Below, piece by piece: positions 8,808-16,224 of a DNA stretch of 64,000 nucleotides; within the stretch, counting starts at the first letter, position 1; each line of letters starts with the position of its first letter. Below the pieces are notes generated by a model. The model searched no databases and was not told the origin of the DNA. It was given only the letters and a program-made list of their open reading frames with translations. This stretch comes from Lachnospiraceae bacterium AB2028 (GTDB taxonomy: Bacteria > Bacillota > Clostridia > Lachnospirales > Lachnospiraceae): positions 660,523-724,522 of the forward strand of contig KK211275.1 in NCBI GenBank assembly GCA_000621425.1. The letters run 5' to 3'. The position numbers and the translations under genes are program-made.

Positions 8808-9863
8808 TTATCCTAACTTATGGAACACGATGCAGTTCGGCTGGTCGATGCGTATCTCCTTTGCATTCATGGCCAGGGTCCCTTTATCCAAATCAACAGC
8901 AAAGAAGGTCATCGTGTTATTCTCATGGTTAAGGGAAATCAGATGTTTGTTATCAGGGAACAGTGCAACATCCTTAGGATACATTCCGCTGATTGGAAGG
9001 CACAGGACCTTCTCAAGCTTTCCTGTCTTCTGATCGATCTTAAATATGGCTGCACTGTTGTCGCCAACATTTGATGCCACCAGATATTTGTAATCTGCAG
9101 AAAGGTTCAGCGCACTTGCCGCAGAGTCATCCGTATGGTAATCATTTATCGTAAGTACAGTTTCTATCTGCTCGAAATTAGGCGCGCCGTTTTTCTCCGT
9201 ATACTCATACACAGCGATATAGCACTTCTCCTCATGTATGATATAGATAAACTTTCCGTCCTTTGATGTTTTGATATGCCTGGGACCGGAATACTGTTCA
9301 GAGTGGATAATATCAACCATACGAAGCTTTCCTGTCTTATGGTCAAAGCTATAAACCTTTGTCTGGTCTATGCCCAGATCCGCTGCTAAAAGATATTTGT
9401 TGTCCCTGGTCATCTTGACGCAGTTTACATGGGGACGGAAATTACGGTCTACAATGCTTCCGATACCTTTATGGTATATCTCATCGGTTATCATGCCGAG
9501 AGTACCGTCTTCACCTAAAGAAAGCACTGTGATCTTGCCGTCATGATAGCCGGCTACAAAGATATACTTATCTTCGTAGTCAGTGGAAAGATAGCATCCC
9601 CTCATGCCGTTAATTGATGCAGCTGATGCAGTCTCAAGAGTACCGTCCGGAAGTATATTGTACGACTCCACGCCATAGTCAGTTATGGAATAAAGATACT
9701 TTCCGTTATGGGATATGCACATGTATGACGAATTGGAAATATTTATCTTTTCCTTTTCGGACAGCGTGCCGTTTTTGATATCCGCATCATAAACCCTGAT
9801 GCCCACGGGACTTCCCTGGGTATAGCAGGAAACATAAGCTACATATTTATCCTTAGCAGCCAT
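8808..9863 (-). CDS. Lactonase family (6-phosphogluconolactonase-like) beta-propeller protein
   Basis: A 351-residue protein of the YbhE/Pgl-like seven-bladed propeller family, with recurring blade motifs such as SHNGKYLYSITD, TRDNKYLLAADLG, SKDGKFIYIIHE, SADYKYLVASNVG and FPDNKHLISLNHE. No signal peptide, so it is cytoplasmic. Members include 6-phosphogluconolactonase and carboxy-cis,cis-muconate cyclase; the substrate cannot be fixed from sequence. It starts 12 bases after the citrate synthase stop and ends 2 bases before the kinase start, so a metabolic enzyme pair is locked to a sensor kinase in one transcript. AGAGG precedes the ATG. Confidence 0.85.
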   Translation of the reverse strand: MAAKDKYVAYVSCYTQGSPVGIRVYDADIKNGTLSEKEKINISNSSYMCISHNGKYLYSITDYGVESYNILPDGTLETASAASINGMRGCYLSTDYEDKYIFVAGYHDGKITVLSLGEDGTLGMITDEIYHKGIGSIVDRNFRPHVNCVKMTRDNKYLLAADLGIDQTKVYSFDHKTGKLRMVDIIHSEQYSGPRHIKTSKDGKFIYIIHEEKCYIAVYEYTEKNGAPNFEQIETVLTINDYHTDDSAASALNLSADYKYLVASNVGDNSAAIFKIDQKTGKLEKVLCLPISGMYPKDVALFPDNKHLISLNHENNTMTFFAVDLDKGTLAMNAKEIRIDQPNCIVFHKLG

Positions 9864-9875
9864 AAAGCACCTCTT

Positions 9876-11255
9876 TTACCAGTATCTGTTCTCTATGGAC
9901 AGATACTCTTTGTGAGTTCCCACATACTTGTATGCAGGACGGATTATCTTGCCATTATTAACCAGTTCTTCCAGTCTATGCGCACTCCATCCTGATATAC
10001 GCGCAATGGCGAATATCGGGGTGAAAAGCTCCTCAGGGATTCCAAGCATTGAGTATACGAATCCACTGTAAAAATCCACATTAGCACAGACAGGCTTAAA
10101 TACCCTGCGTCTTTCGGTTATGAGCTCTGCAGAGATCCTCTCAACCCTGTCAAAGAGTTCAAACTCTTCCATCCTGTCCTTGCTTTCAGCAAGGGCCTTT
10201 GCAGCCTCCTTAAGAAGGACTTTACGGGGATCTGACAGCGTATATACTGCATGACCCATTCCGTATATCAGGCCGCTCTTGTCAAAAGCCTCCTTGTCCA
10301 GAACCTTTGACAGGTAGTTCTTAATACTGTCTTCATCTGACGGAGATGAAATATTGTCCTTAAGGTTGCTGAACATCCTCTGAACCTTTAAGTTAGCACC
10401 ACCGTGTCTGGGACCTTTAAGTGATGCGATAGCCGCAGCGATGGCTGAATAGGTATCCGTACCGGTTGAAGTAACAACATGGGTCGTAAATGTAGAGTTG
10501 TTACCGCCGCCGTGCTCTGCATGAAGAATAAGTGCAGTATCAAGTACCTGTGCTTCAAGGGGCGTAAACTCACCGTCAGGACGGAGCATATTCAGGATAT
10601 TCTCTGCAGTTGAAAGCTCCTTTTTCGGAGTCCTGATAACAAGGTTCTTATTCAGGATGAAATGCCTGTAACCGTGATATGCATAAACGCTCATAAGCGG
10701 TGTCTTTCCGATAAGCTGCAGACACTGTCTCAGAACATTCTGTACGGAAATATCTTCCGGATTATCATCATAGGAATAAAGGCTTAAGATTGCCTTCTGC
10801 AGTGAGTTCATTATATTTCTGCTGGGATTGTGAAGAATGACATCACGGACAAAATCAGCAGAGAGCTCCTGAAGGTCTGCAAGGATAGCCTTAAATGAAT
10901 TGAACTGGCTTTCATTGGGAAGATCACCGAAAAGCAGCAGATATGTAATCTCCTCAAAGCCGTAACGGGTTCCTTCTGTGCCTTTTACCAGGTCATTAAC
11001 ACTGTATCCCTGGTAAAAAAGTGAACCTTCGGCAGGAACTTTAACACCATCCACTACCTGGGTACCGCTAACGTCCGAAATCTCGGTAAGACCTGTGAGA
11101 ACGCCCTTTCCGTTTGAATCACGGAGACCTCTTTTAACATCGTATTCCGTGTAAAGGCTCTGGTCTATAGCGCCTGACATCATACAGTACTTGACCAGCT
11201 CGTTGTACATATCATTCCTGTTTTCAGCGAGTTCCATCATTGAATATTTTGACAT
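9876..11255 (-). CDS. gltA: Citrate synthase
   Basis: Condenses oxaloacetate and acetyl-CoA to citrate. About 459 residues, longer than the ~370-430 of common bacterial enzymes because of an N-terminal extension of roughly 60 residues. Catalytic regions are visible: LHAEHGGGNNSTFTTHVV (first histidine), GMGHAVYTLSDPR (second histidine) and CANVDFYSGFVYSMLGIP (aspartate). The start at ATG 11255 is supported by GGAGGG 7 bases upstream; a TTG two codons earlier is less likely. First gene of the citrate synthase-lactonase-kinase run, 54 bases after trpS. Anaerobes of this type use it to make 2-oxoglutarate for glutamate rather than a full TCA cycle. Confidence 0.95.
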   Translation of the reverse strand: MSKYSMMELAENRNDMYNELVKYCMMSGAIDQSLYTEYDVKRGLRDSNGKGVLTGLTEISDVSGTQVVDGVKVPAEGSLFYQGYSVNDLVKGTEGTRYGFEEITYLLLFGDLPNESQFNSFKAILADLQELSADFVRDVILHNPSRNIMNSLQKAILSLYSYDDNPEDISVQNVLRQCLQLIGKTPLMSVYAYHGYRHFILNKNLVIRTPKKELSTAENILNMLRPDGEFTPLEAQVLDTALILHAEHGGGNNSTFTTHVVTSTGTDTYSAIAAAIASLKGPRHGGANLKVQRMFSNLKDNISSPSDEDSIKNYLSKVLDKEAFDKSGLIYGMGHAVYTLSDPRKVLLKEAAKALAESKDRMEEFELFDRVERISAELITERRRVFKPVCANVDFYSGFVYSMLGIPEELFTPIFAIARISGWSAHRLEELVNNGKIIRPAYKYVGTHKEYLSIENRYW

Positions 11256-11309
11256 TTGCAAGCCCTCCAGTGTTGTTTTCCTACAAGTTCCACAGCTATC
11301 TATCGAGAA

Positions 11310-12314
11310 TTATCTTATCTTCTCAGGGAAACCGACTTTCTTCTGTACCTTGCGCAGGGTCTTCTGTGCATAATACTCTGCTTTCTCGGCATTTTCCTTG
11401 ATAGCCTTATCTATATAATCCTTATTCTTTGCAAGGTCATTGCATCTTTCCTGCAAAGGCTTAAGAACAGCCACCGCGCTCTCACCTACAGCCATCTTGA
11501 AATCGCCATAGCCCTTGCCGTCAAATTCCTTCTCAGTCTCTTCCGGCGTCTTGCCTGTGCAAGCGCAGTAAATATCGATCAGGTTCTTTATTCCGGGCTG
11601 TTCATCGCGGTATCTTACTGCCGCCTCTGAATCGGTCACTGCCCTCTTGAACTTACGCATTACCACATCAGGATCATCCATTAAGTAAATGGATGCATTC
11701 TCATTCTCGTCAGACTTTGACATCTTCTTTGAAGGATCCTGAAGGCTCATTATCTTTGCACCTGCCTTACCAAGATAAGGCTCGGGAATTGTAAACACAT
11801 CGCCGTATACGCCGTTGAAACGCTGTGCAATATCCCTAGTAAGTTCCAGGTGCTGGAGCTGGTCCTTACCCACAGGCACCACATCAGCCTGATAAAGCAG
11901 GATGTCTGCAGCCATAAGCACGGGATATGTGAAAAGACCTGCATTGATATTGTCGGCGTGCTTTGCAGACTTATCTTTGAACTGTGTCATTCTCTGCAGC
12001 TCGCCCATGTATGTATAGCAGTTAAGGATCCACGCAAGCTCTGCATGACAGCTTACATGTGACTGGTAATAGATGCAGTTCTTCTCGGGATCAAGTCCTG
12101 CCGCAACATAAAGGATGAAAAGATTCCTTGCACGCCGCCTGAGTTCTGCCGGATCCTGTCTTACCGTTATCGAATGCATATCCACAACGGAATAAAAGCA
12201 TTCGTACTCATCCGAAAGCGTAACCCAGTTCTTAAGGGCGCCAAGGTAATTACCAAGGGTAAGATTTCCCGTTGCCTGCATTCCGCTGAATAATACTTTT
12301 TTGTCACCTATCAT
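11310..12314 (-). CDS. trpS: Tryptophan--tRNA ligase
   Basis: Class I aminoacyl-tRNA synthetase charging tRNA-Trp. The 334-residue length is typical. The HIGH-like motif is TGNLTLGNYLGAL near residue 15 and the KMSKS loop is intact (KKMSKSDEN). The ribosome binding site GGGAGGA directly follows a 7-bp hairpin (12327-12347). Located between a DUF5662 gene and citrate synthase, all minus strand with short gaps, so it may be part of the same transcript. Confidence 0.96.
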   Translation of the reverse strand: MIGDKKVLFSGMQATGNLTLGNYLGALKNWVTLSDEYECFYSVVDMHSITVRQDPAELRRRARNLFILYVAAGLDPEKNCIYYQSHVSCHAELAWILNCYTYMGELQRMTQFKDKSAKHADNINAGLFTYPVLMAADILLYQADVVPVGKDQLQHLELTRDIAQRFNGVYGDVFTIPEPYLGKAGAKIMSLQDPSKKMSKSDENENASIYLMDDPDVVMRKFKRAVTDSEAAVRYRDEQPGIKNLIDIYCACTGKTPEETEKEFDGKGYGDFKMAVGESAVAVLKPLQERCNDLAKNKDYIDKAIKENAEKAEYYAQKTLRKVQKKVGFPEKIR

Positions 12315-12320
12315 TTTAAT

Positions 12321-12347
12321 CCTCCCGATGCGTAACCAGGACGCATC
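12321..12347 (-). promoter_or_regulatory. Hairpin abutting the trpS ribosome binding site
   Basis: A perfect 7-bp stem GATGCGT/ACGCATC (12341-12347 with 12327-12333) encloses a 7-base loop and is immediately followed by GGGAGGA and the trpS ATG. It could modulate ribosome access. I found no T-box signature around it; a regulatory role is inferred from position. Confidence 0.4.
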
Positions 12348-12373
12348 AAATCAAATTTTATATTTTATGATAA

Positions 12374-12997
12374 TTACTTATATTCGATCCGTTCCAACAG
12401 CTGTTCCTTCGTGATTCCGCCGTGAACCATCTTAAGGACTATTTCCGTCCGCCTTTTTTGCGGAAGTTTTAGGAAATGCCTTATCCAGGCAATGGTATAA
12501 GACTCGCCCTTTTTTGCAAGCATTATAAGCCAGGTTTCCAGCAGCGTCTGTGTATAGGGATGAAGGAACTCCCTGACATCACCGTGCCTGTAATACTGCA
12601 ACGAACTTGCATCCGTATATTTGTCGCCTAAATATACCTTTGAAGCGCTTACCCGGTCTATGAACATCTCTGCTATATACCTGTCAGGCATCCTTATGGG
12701 ACGCAGTGCCACCTCAGCATTAGGACCTATCTTCGTAAAGTCAAGCCAGTATTCAAAATGGTGGCGGTTCCGCCCCTTATGGTGAAGCCAGGCTTCAGAA
12801 TAGCCTTTGGCACGCCGTTCACCGTTATTCGGGCTTTCAAAACCCTGATAATATTTTGCGCCATTTACAAACTCTACCGGCATATACTTTGAAAGGTCAT
12901 GAGTCAGCCCCTGCCAGTACAGTCCGATCTTAAAGCATCCGATACAGACAAGGAAACGGTGATATGTGATTGTCTTAAAATGTTTCCAGGGCTGCAT
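12374..12997 (-). CDS. DUF5662 family protein
   Basis: A 207-residue protein that I recognise as the DUF5662 type found in Clostridia and phages: N-terminal HFKTITYHRFLV, then LTHDLSKYMPVEF and W-H-H-K-G-R-NRHHFEYW. The His/Asp-rich pattern (HDLSK, HHKGRNRHH, LGDKY) resembles a metal-binding HD-like arrangement, but no reaction is known to me. GGAGGT precedes the ATG. It has a good promoter upstream and is followed by trpS after 59 bases. Confidence 0.75.
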   Translation of the reverse strand: MQPWKHFKTITYHRFLVCIGCFKIGLYWQGLTHDLSKYMPVEFVNGAKYYQGFESPNNGERRAKGYSEAWLHHKGRNRHHFEYWLDFTKIGPNAEVALRPIRMPDRYIAEMFIDRVSASKVYLGDKYTDASSLQYYRHGDVREFLHPYTQTLLETWLIMLAKKGESYTIAWIRHFLKLPQKRRTEIVLKMVHGGITKEQLLERIEYK

Positions 12998-13040
12998 GCA
13001 TACCTCCGCATTTCTCCCGGCTGCACAAATTAACTAAAGT

Positions 13041-13069
13041 ATTTTATCATAAACCCGGCTTTCCCGCAA
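13041..13069 (-). promoter_or_regulatory. Putative promoter of the DUF5662-trpS transcript
   Basis: On the minus strand TTGCGG (-35, 13064-13069), a 17-base spacer and TAAAAT (-10, 13041-13046) preceded by TGA give an extended -10 (TGATAAAAT). The leader to the DUF5662 ATG is about 38 bases. Confidence 0.55.
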
Positions 13070-13086
13070 TCATATGAAAAAGCCAT

Positions 13087-13120
13087 ATAAAAAAGGTGAT
13101 CCCAATGAGGTGATCACCTT
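13087..13120 (-). terminator. Intrinsic terminator after the FG-GAP/SH3 lipoprotein gene
   Basis: A stem of 9-10 bp (AAGGTGATC/GATCACCTT, arms around 13093-13101 and 13112-13120) is followed on the minus strand by TTTTTTATA. It lies 30 bases past the lipoprotein stop. Confidence 0.75.
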
Positions 13121-13149
13121 TGATCTTGTCTTTTATCAGAATCTGCGGA

Positions 13150-14337
13150 TCACTCTACCAGCGCATCCTCGACCCATCCCGTTACCCAGGGATCGTCTCC
13201 CTCTCCGAGAAAATATGCGACTTTACGCCACTTCGTTCCCTCCTTGTCGGTAGACTCATCCTTATAAACTTCCAGGGGTTCATCATTGGGTATCTGACAT
13301 ATTACATCATAGCCTGCTCCGGGACCTGTATAAAGTGTCGCATAGCCATATGAAGAATTCACATACAGATAGCACTCAGGTATTGTTTCTTCTTCCTGCG
13401 TTTCGGTATGCAGATAACCGATAGTATCCTCTGTAACATCATAGGGCCAGTACGCTGCTGCATCTTCCGGTGAAAGTTCACGGCATTCAAATGCATCAGC
13501 TTCGGAAGCCGTACCATCCTTTATGTGTTCAAGATCCGGGACAAGCAGGAAAGCTTCATAGCTAAAAGTCTGGCTCGGTCCGTCCTTTTCACCAAAATCA
13601 GCAAGAACAGCCACGCCTTCATCCGTAAGCTCTATGTCAGCAATGCGTTCGCCACGGTTCTCCAGCAGTTTCTCAAGCCCCTCGCAGCAAATATTACCAT
13701 CATTATCGATCACGGGTATTGTCTGCCATACACCATCATTACCTCTTACATAAAAATAAGTGTTCCAGAAGACAGGTCCGCCGGTACCGACTGTGAAATG
13801 TGTTATTAGCAGCTCATCGATATTATCACCGTCAATATCGTAAAATTCTATGACCTCACCTTCGTTTGGCGAGCCTGAATTCTGTGCCGTTCCGATCTTG
13901 GCCCCGTCAGAAAAACTGATCATATATGAGAAAACATATCCGCCTGCTCCGTTTCTTTCTATCACATCCGTAAGTCCGTCACCGTCAAGATCGATATCCT
14001 TATATGCAGGAACCAGATCTCCTATGTCCCCCAGCTGAAGATCATCCACCATATTTACGGCATAGGTCATCATTTTTTCCTGGCTCTGCATTTCTTTTGA
14101 CAGAGAATACAAGCTGTCAGGTTTACAGGTGCCGACAGCACTTTTTCCCTCATTATCATCTTCGGAAGGATCCGTTTCCTCAGTTACATCATCATTTTCT
14201 GTATCAGGCTCCGTCACTTCCTGCTCTTCTTCTGTCTGTTCATTTTCAACATCAGCCTTGTCAGTGCATCCTCCTGACAAAACTGCCGTTGCGACAGCTG
14301 CCGATACAGCCAATCCTATTAACTTATACTTTTTCAT
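13150..14337 (-). CDS. Lipoprotein with FG-GAP-like repeat region and C-terminal SH3 domain
   Basis: A 395-residue secreted lipoprotein. The signal peptide ends in lipobox LSGGC with C24 as the lipidated residue, followed by an acidic Glu/Thr/Asp-rich linker (about residues 27-65). The middle contains FG-GAP/VCBS-like calcium-loop segments (DIDLDGDGLTDVIERN, DIDGDNIDELLITHF). The last ~75 residues (YVNSSYGYATLYTGPGAGYDV...GWVEDALVE) look like a bacterial SH3 domain, often a cell-wall-binding module. The architecture suggests a wall-associated surface protein; no enzyme motif is seen. YqeY lies 56 bases upstream. Confidence 0.7.
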   Translation of the reverse strand: MKKYKLIGLAVSAAVATAVLSGGCTDKADVENEQTEEEQEVTEPDTENDDVTEETDPSEDDNEGKSAVGTCKPDSLYSLSKEMQSQEKMMTYAVNMVDDLQLGDIGDLVPAYKDIDLDGDGLTDVIERNGAGGYVFSYMISFSDGAKIGTAQNSGSPNEGEVIEFYDIDGDNIDELLITHFTVGTGGPVFWNTYFYVRGNDGVWQTIPVIDNDGNICCEGLEKLLENRGERIADIELTDEGVAVLADFGEKDGPSQTFSYEAFLLVPDLEHIKDGTASEADAFECRELSPEDAAAYWPYDVTEDTIGYLHTETQEEETIPECYLYVNSSYGYATLYTGPGAGYDVICQIPNDEPLEVYKDESTDKEGTKWRKVAYFLGEGDDPWVTGWVEDALVE

Positions 14338-14393
14338 TTTTCTTCTTTCTGCCTATTCTATCGCTACAAATAACAAACCGGCATCCCCGCACT

Positions 14394-14831
14394 TTATAAG
14401 CATAGCTTAGCAACCACTTCATTGATAACCTTGCCGTCAGCCTTGCCCTTAAGTTCAGGCATCACGGTCTTCATGATCTGACCCTTGTTCTTTGTAGCGA
14501 TCACATCAGCAAACTTGCTCTTAAGCAGTTTCTCAACCTCTTCAGCACTCATAAGCTTAGGCGCATACTCATTGATCACATCATAACGGAACTGGTACTC
14601 AGCCTTAAGCTCTGTTCTATCTGCAGGGCAGGAATCTATCTGCTCCTTTACGGACTTAAGTTCCTTAAGGATCACACGGTCTACCAGATCCTCTGAAATA
14701 TCATCCCTGTGGCCTTCATCAATTGCCACCTTCTTGACTGCCTGTATCACGGATGAAATAGCATCCTTCCTTTCCTTATTGTGCTCCTTCATCGCTGCGA
14801 TCATATCCTTCTGTAATGTTTCAAACTGCAT
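14394..14831 (-). CDS. GatB/YqeY domain-containing protein
   Basis: A 145-residue YqeY-family protein, the helical domain shared with the tail of GatB (tRNA-dependent amidotransferase) and thought to contact tRNA. Recognisable by the N-terminal DMIAAMKEHNKERKDAISSVIQAVKKV and the C-terminal GQIMKTVMPELKGKADGKVINEVV. Usually found next to rpsU or dnaG, which are absent here. GGAGG lies 8 bases before the ATG. A short AT-rich gap separates it from the upstream lipoprotein gene. Confidence 0.92.
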   Translation of the reverse strand: MQFETLQKDMIAAMKEHNKERKDAISSVIQAVKKVAIDEGHRDDISEDLVDRVILKELKSVKEQIDSCPADRTELKAEYQFRYDVINEYAPKLMSAEEVEKLLKSKFADVIATKNKGQIMKTVMPELKGKADGKVINEVVAKLCL

Positions 14832-14914
14832 TTCATTTTCCTCCTGATTTTAAATTTATTTCAAAAAAATTATATATTACTGAATATGTTCATATTATGA
14901 TAACACCGAAATCA

Positions 14915-15691
14915 TCACTTGAACACTATATTAAGTTCATCCGGATCATCAGCCTTAGCTACATAATCCGATAATCTGTCCTGGCTGTTCGATGCATATA
15001 TTTTGATATGCTCTCCTGTCACGCCGCCATAGGCCTGTGAATCCGGCATATGCTCATACGTCTTCACTTTATTAACTGCATCTTCATTGTCCATCACATA
15101 TATGGCAAATCCATAACTGTCGATGCCGTTATCAGTAAGCAGCTCTGCAGCCTCGTTATACAATGCACGGATTTCGCCTTCATCATATTCGCCGTATATG
15201 ACGGTATCTATCTTGAACATATTGTTCCGCAGATAATAATCAAGCGTCGTATTCTTATCATACATAGTCCCATAGAAGTGATTATATCCGGATTCCTCTA
15301 CCACTATCTTGGCATCCGGCAATACGGTATGAATGACCTCACATATCCTTTCATACGCTTGGTCACCGTATTTAACATAAATATAATCGCATTGTGTTTC
15401 TGAATACTCATCGAATCGAAATACCCTGAGTTCTTCGTCCGGCAGTTCCTCGCAGGTTACTGTGATATCACAGCTGACACCTCCGGGAAAAAGAGCCTTA
15501 TTTTTAATTTTGAGGCTGATGTCGTACTGCTCCTCTACCTCATCAATTGCAGCCGAAATATCTGCGCTGTCATTGCCACTTGTCAGTCCGCATCCGCCAA
15601 GCACAAAACTCATTAAAACAGCCGTCATAAAACAGAATATCAAATATGACACTTTACCAAACGCAGTGCATTTTTGTATTGTATTTCTCAT
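14915..15691 (-). CDS. Lipoprotein of unknown function
   Basis: A 258-residue protein with a lipoprotein signal (hydrophobic YLIFCFMTAVLMSF, lipobox VLGGC, C34). The start at 15691 is chosen for GGAG 7 bases upstream; an in-frame codon nine residues earlier lacks one. The mature part is acidic, mixed alpha/beta in appearance and rich in Tyr and Asp, with no motif I recognise. It follows an extended -10 promoter and appears to be monocistronic. Confidence 0.7.
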   Translation of the reverse strand: MRNTIQKCTAFGKVSYLIFCFMTAVLMSFVLGGCGLTSGNDSADISAAIDEVEEQYDISLKIKNKALFPGGVSCDITVTCEELPDEELRVFRFDEYSETQCDYIYVKYGDQAYERICEVIHTVLPDAKIVVEESGYNHFYGTMYDKNTTLDYYLRNNMFKIDTVIYGEYDEGEIRALYNEAAELLTDNGIDSYGFAIYVMDNEDAVNKVKTYEHMPDSQAYGGVTGEHIKIYASNSQDRLSDYVAKADDPDELNIVFK

Positions 15692-15742
15692 CTTTCCACT
15701 CCTGCTAAAACTAAACAAAACGGATCAAACCCACATTCCGGA

Positions 15743-15751
15743 ATTATACCA
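15743..15751 (-). promoter_or_regulatory. Extended -10 promoter element of the lipoprotein gene
   Basis: TGGTATAAT on the minus strand (TATAAT at 15743-15748), about 50 bases upstream of the ATG at 15691. No convincing -35 is visible, as is allowed for extended -10 promoters. Confidence 0.5.
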
Positions 15752-15903
15752 TACTCATCCGACACCCGCTATTCAGCGCTCATTATCAGCCTTGCAACCA
15801 TAAGATACAAGTCATACAATATATACAAATGTGCAGTTTTTTTGAAACTTGAAAATTTGTATTCTTTGCGTAGCTCACAGCTAACAGGTTAGAAAGGTTA
15901 ATT

Positions 15904-16224
15904 ATGAAAAAACAGAATGTAAATCCCAAAACTGAAAATACAAACGACGATGAAGATATGTTCGTTGATATTGAGCTTGATGACGGCACCGTCACCTGCA
16001 AGATAATCACTATATTTGAATGTGACAAGAAGGACTATATAGCCATCCTGCCTGTTGATGAGAATGAAAAGCCCATCAGCGAAGATGTCTGGATCTACGG
16101 TTATTCAGAAGACGCCGAAGGAAATCCTGACCTCCATTATATTGACGATGATGAAGAATACGACGCTGCAGCAGACGCATTCGACGAATACCTTGACGAG
16201 CAGATGTTCAACGGATTACAGTGA
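15904..16224 (+). CDS. DUF1292 domain-containing protein
   Basis: A 106-residue acidic protein of the DUF1292 family common in Firmicutes, with the typical beta-rich core (VDIELDDGTVTCKIITIFECDKKDYIAILPVDEN) and an acidic helical tail. No signal peptide or catalytic motif; function unknown. In other Firmicutes it often sits by ruvX (yrrK) and fur-like genes; here it is alone on the plus strand. AAAGG precedes the ATG. Its last 9 bases overlap the 3' end of the converging MATE gene. Confidence 0.85.
   Translation: MKKQNVNPKTENTNDDEDMFVDIELDDGTVTCKIITIFECDKKDYIAILPVDENEKPISEDVWIYGYSEDAEGNPDLHYIDDDEEYDAAADAFDEYLDEQMFNGLQ

Noticed and set aside
12315-12373. Possible T-box leader before trpS
   Set aside because: The gap is only 59 bases, with no AGGGTGGNACCGCG-like T-box sequence; only a small hairpin is present.
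15786-16028. 80-codon minus-strand frame opposite the DUF1292 gene
   Set aside because: Antisense to a recognisable gene with a good ribosome binding site; no similarity.
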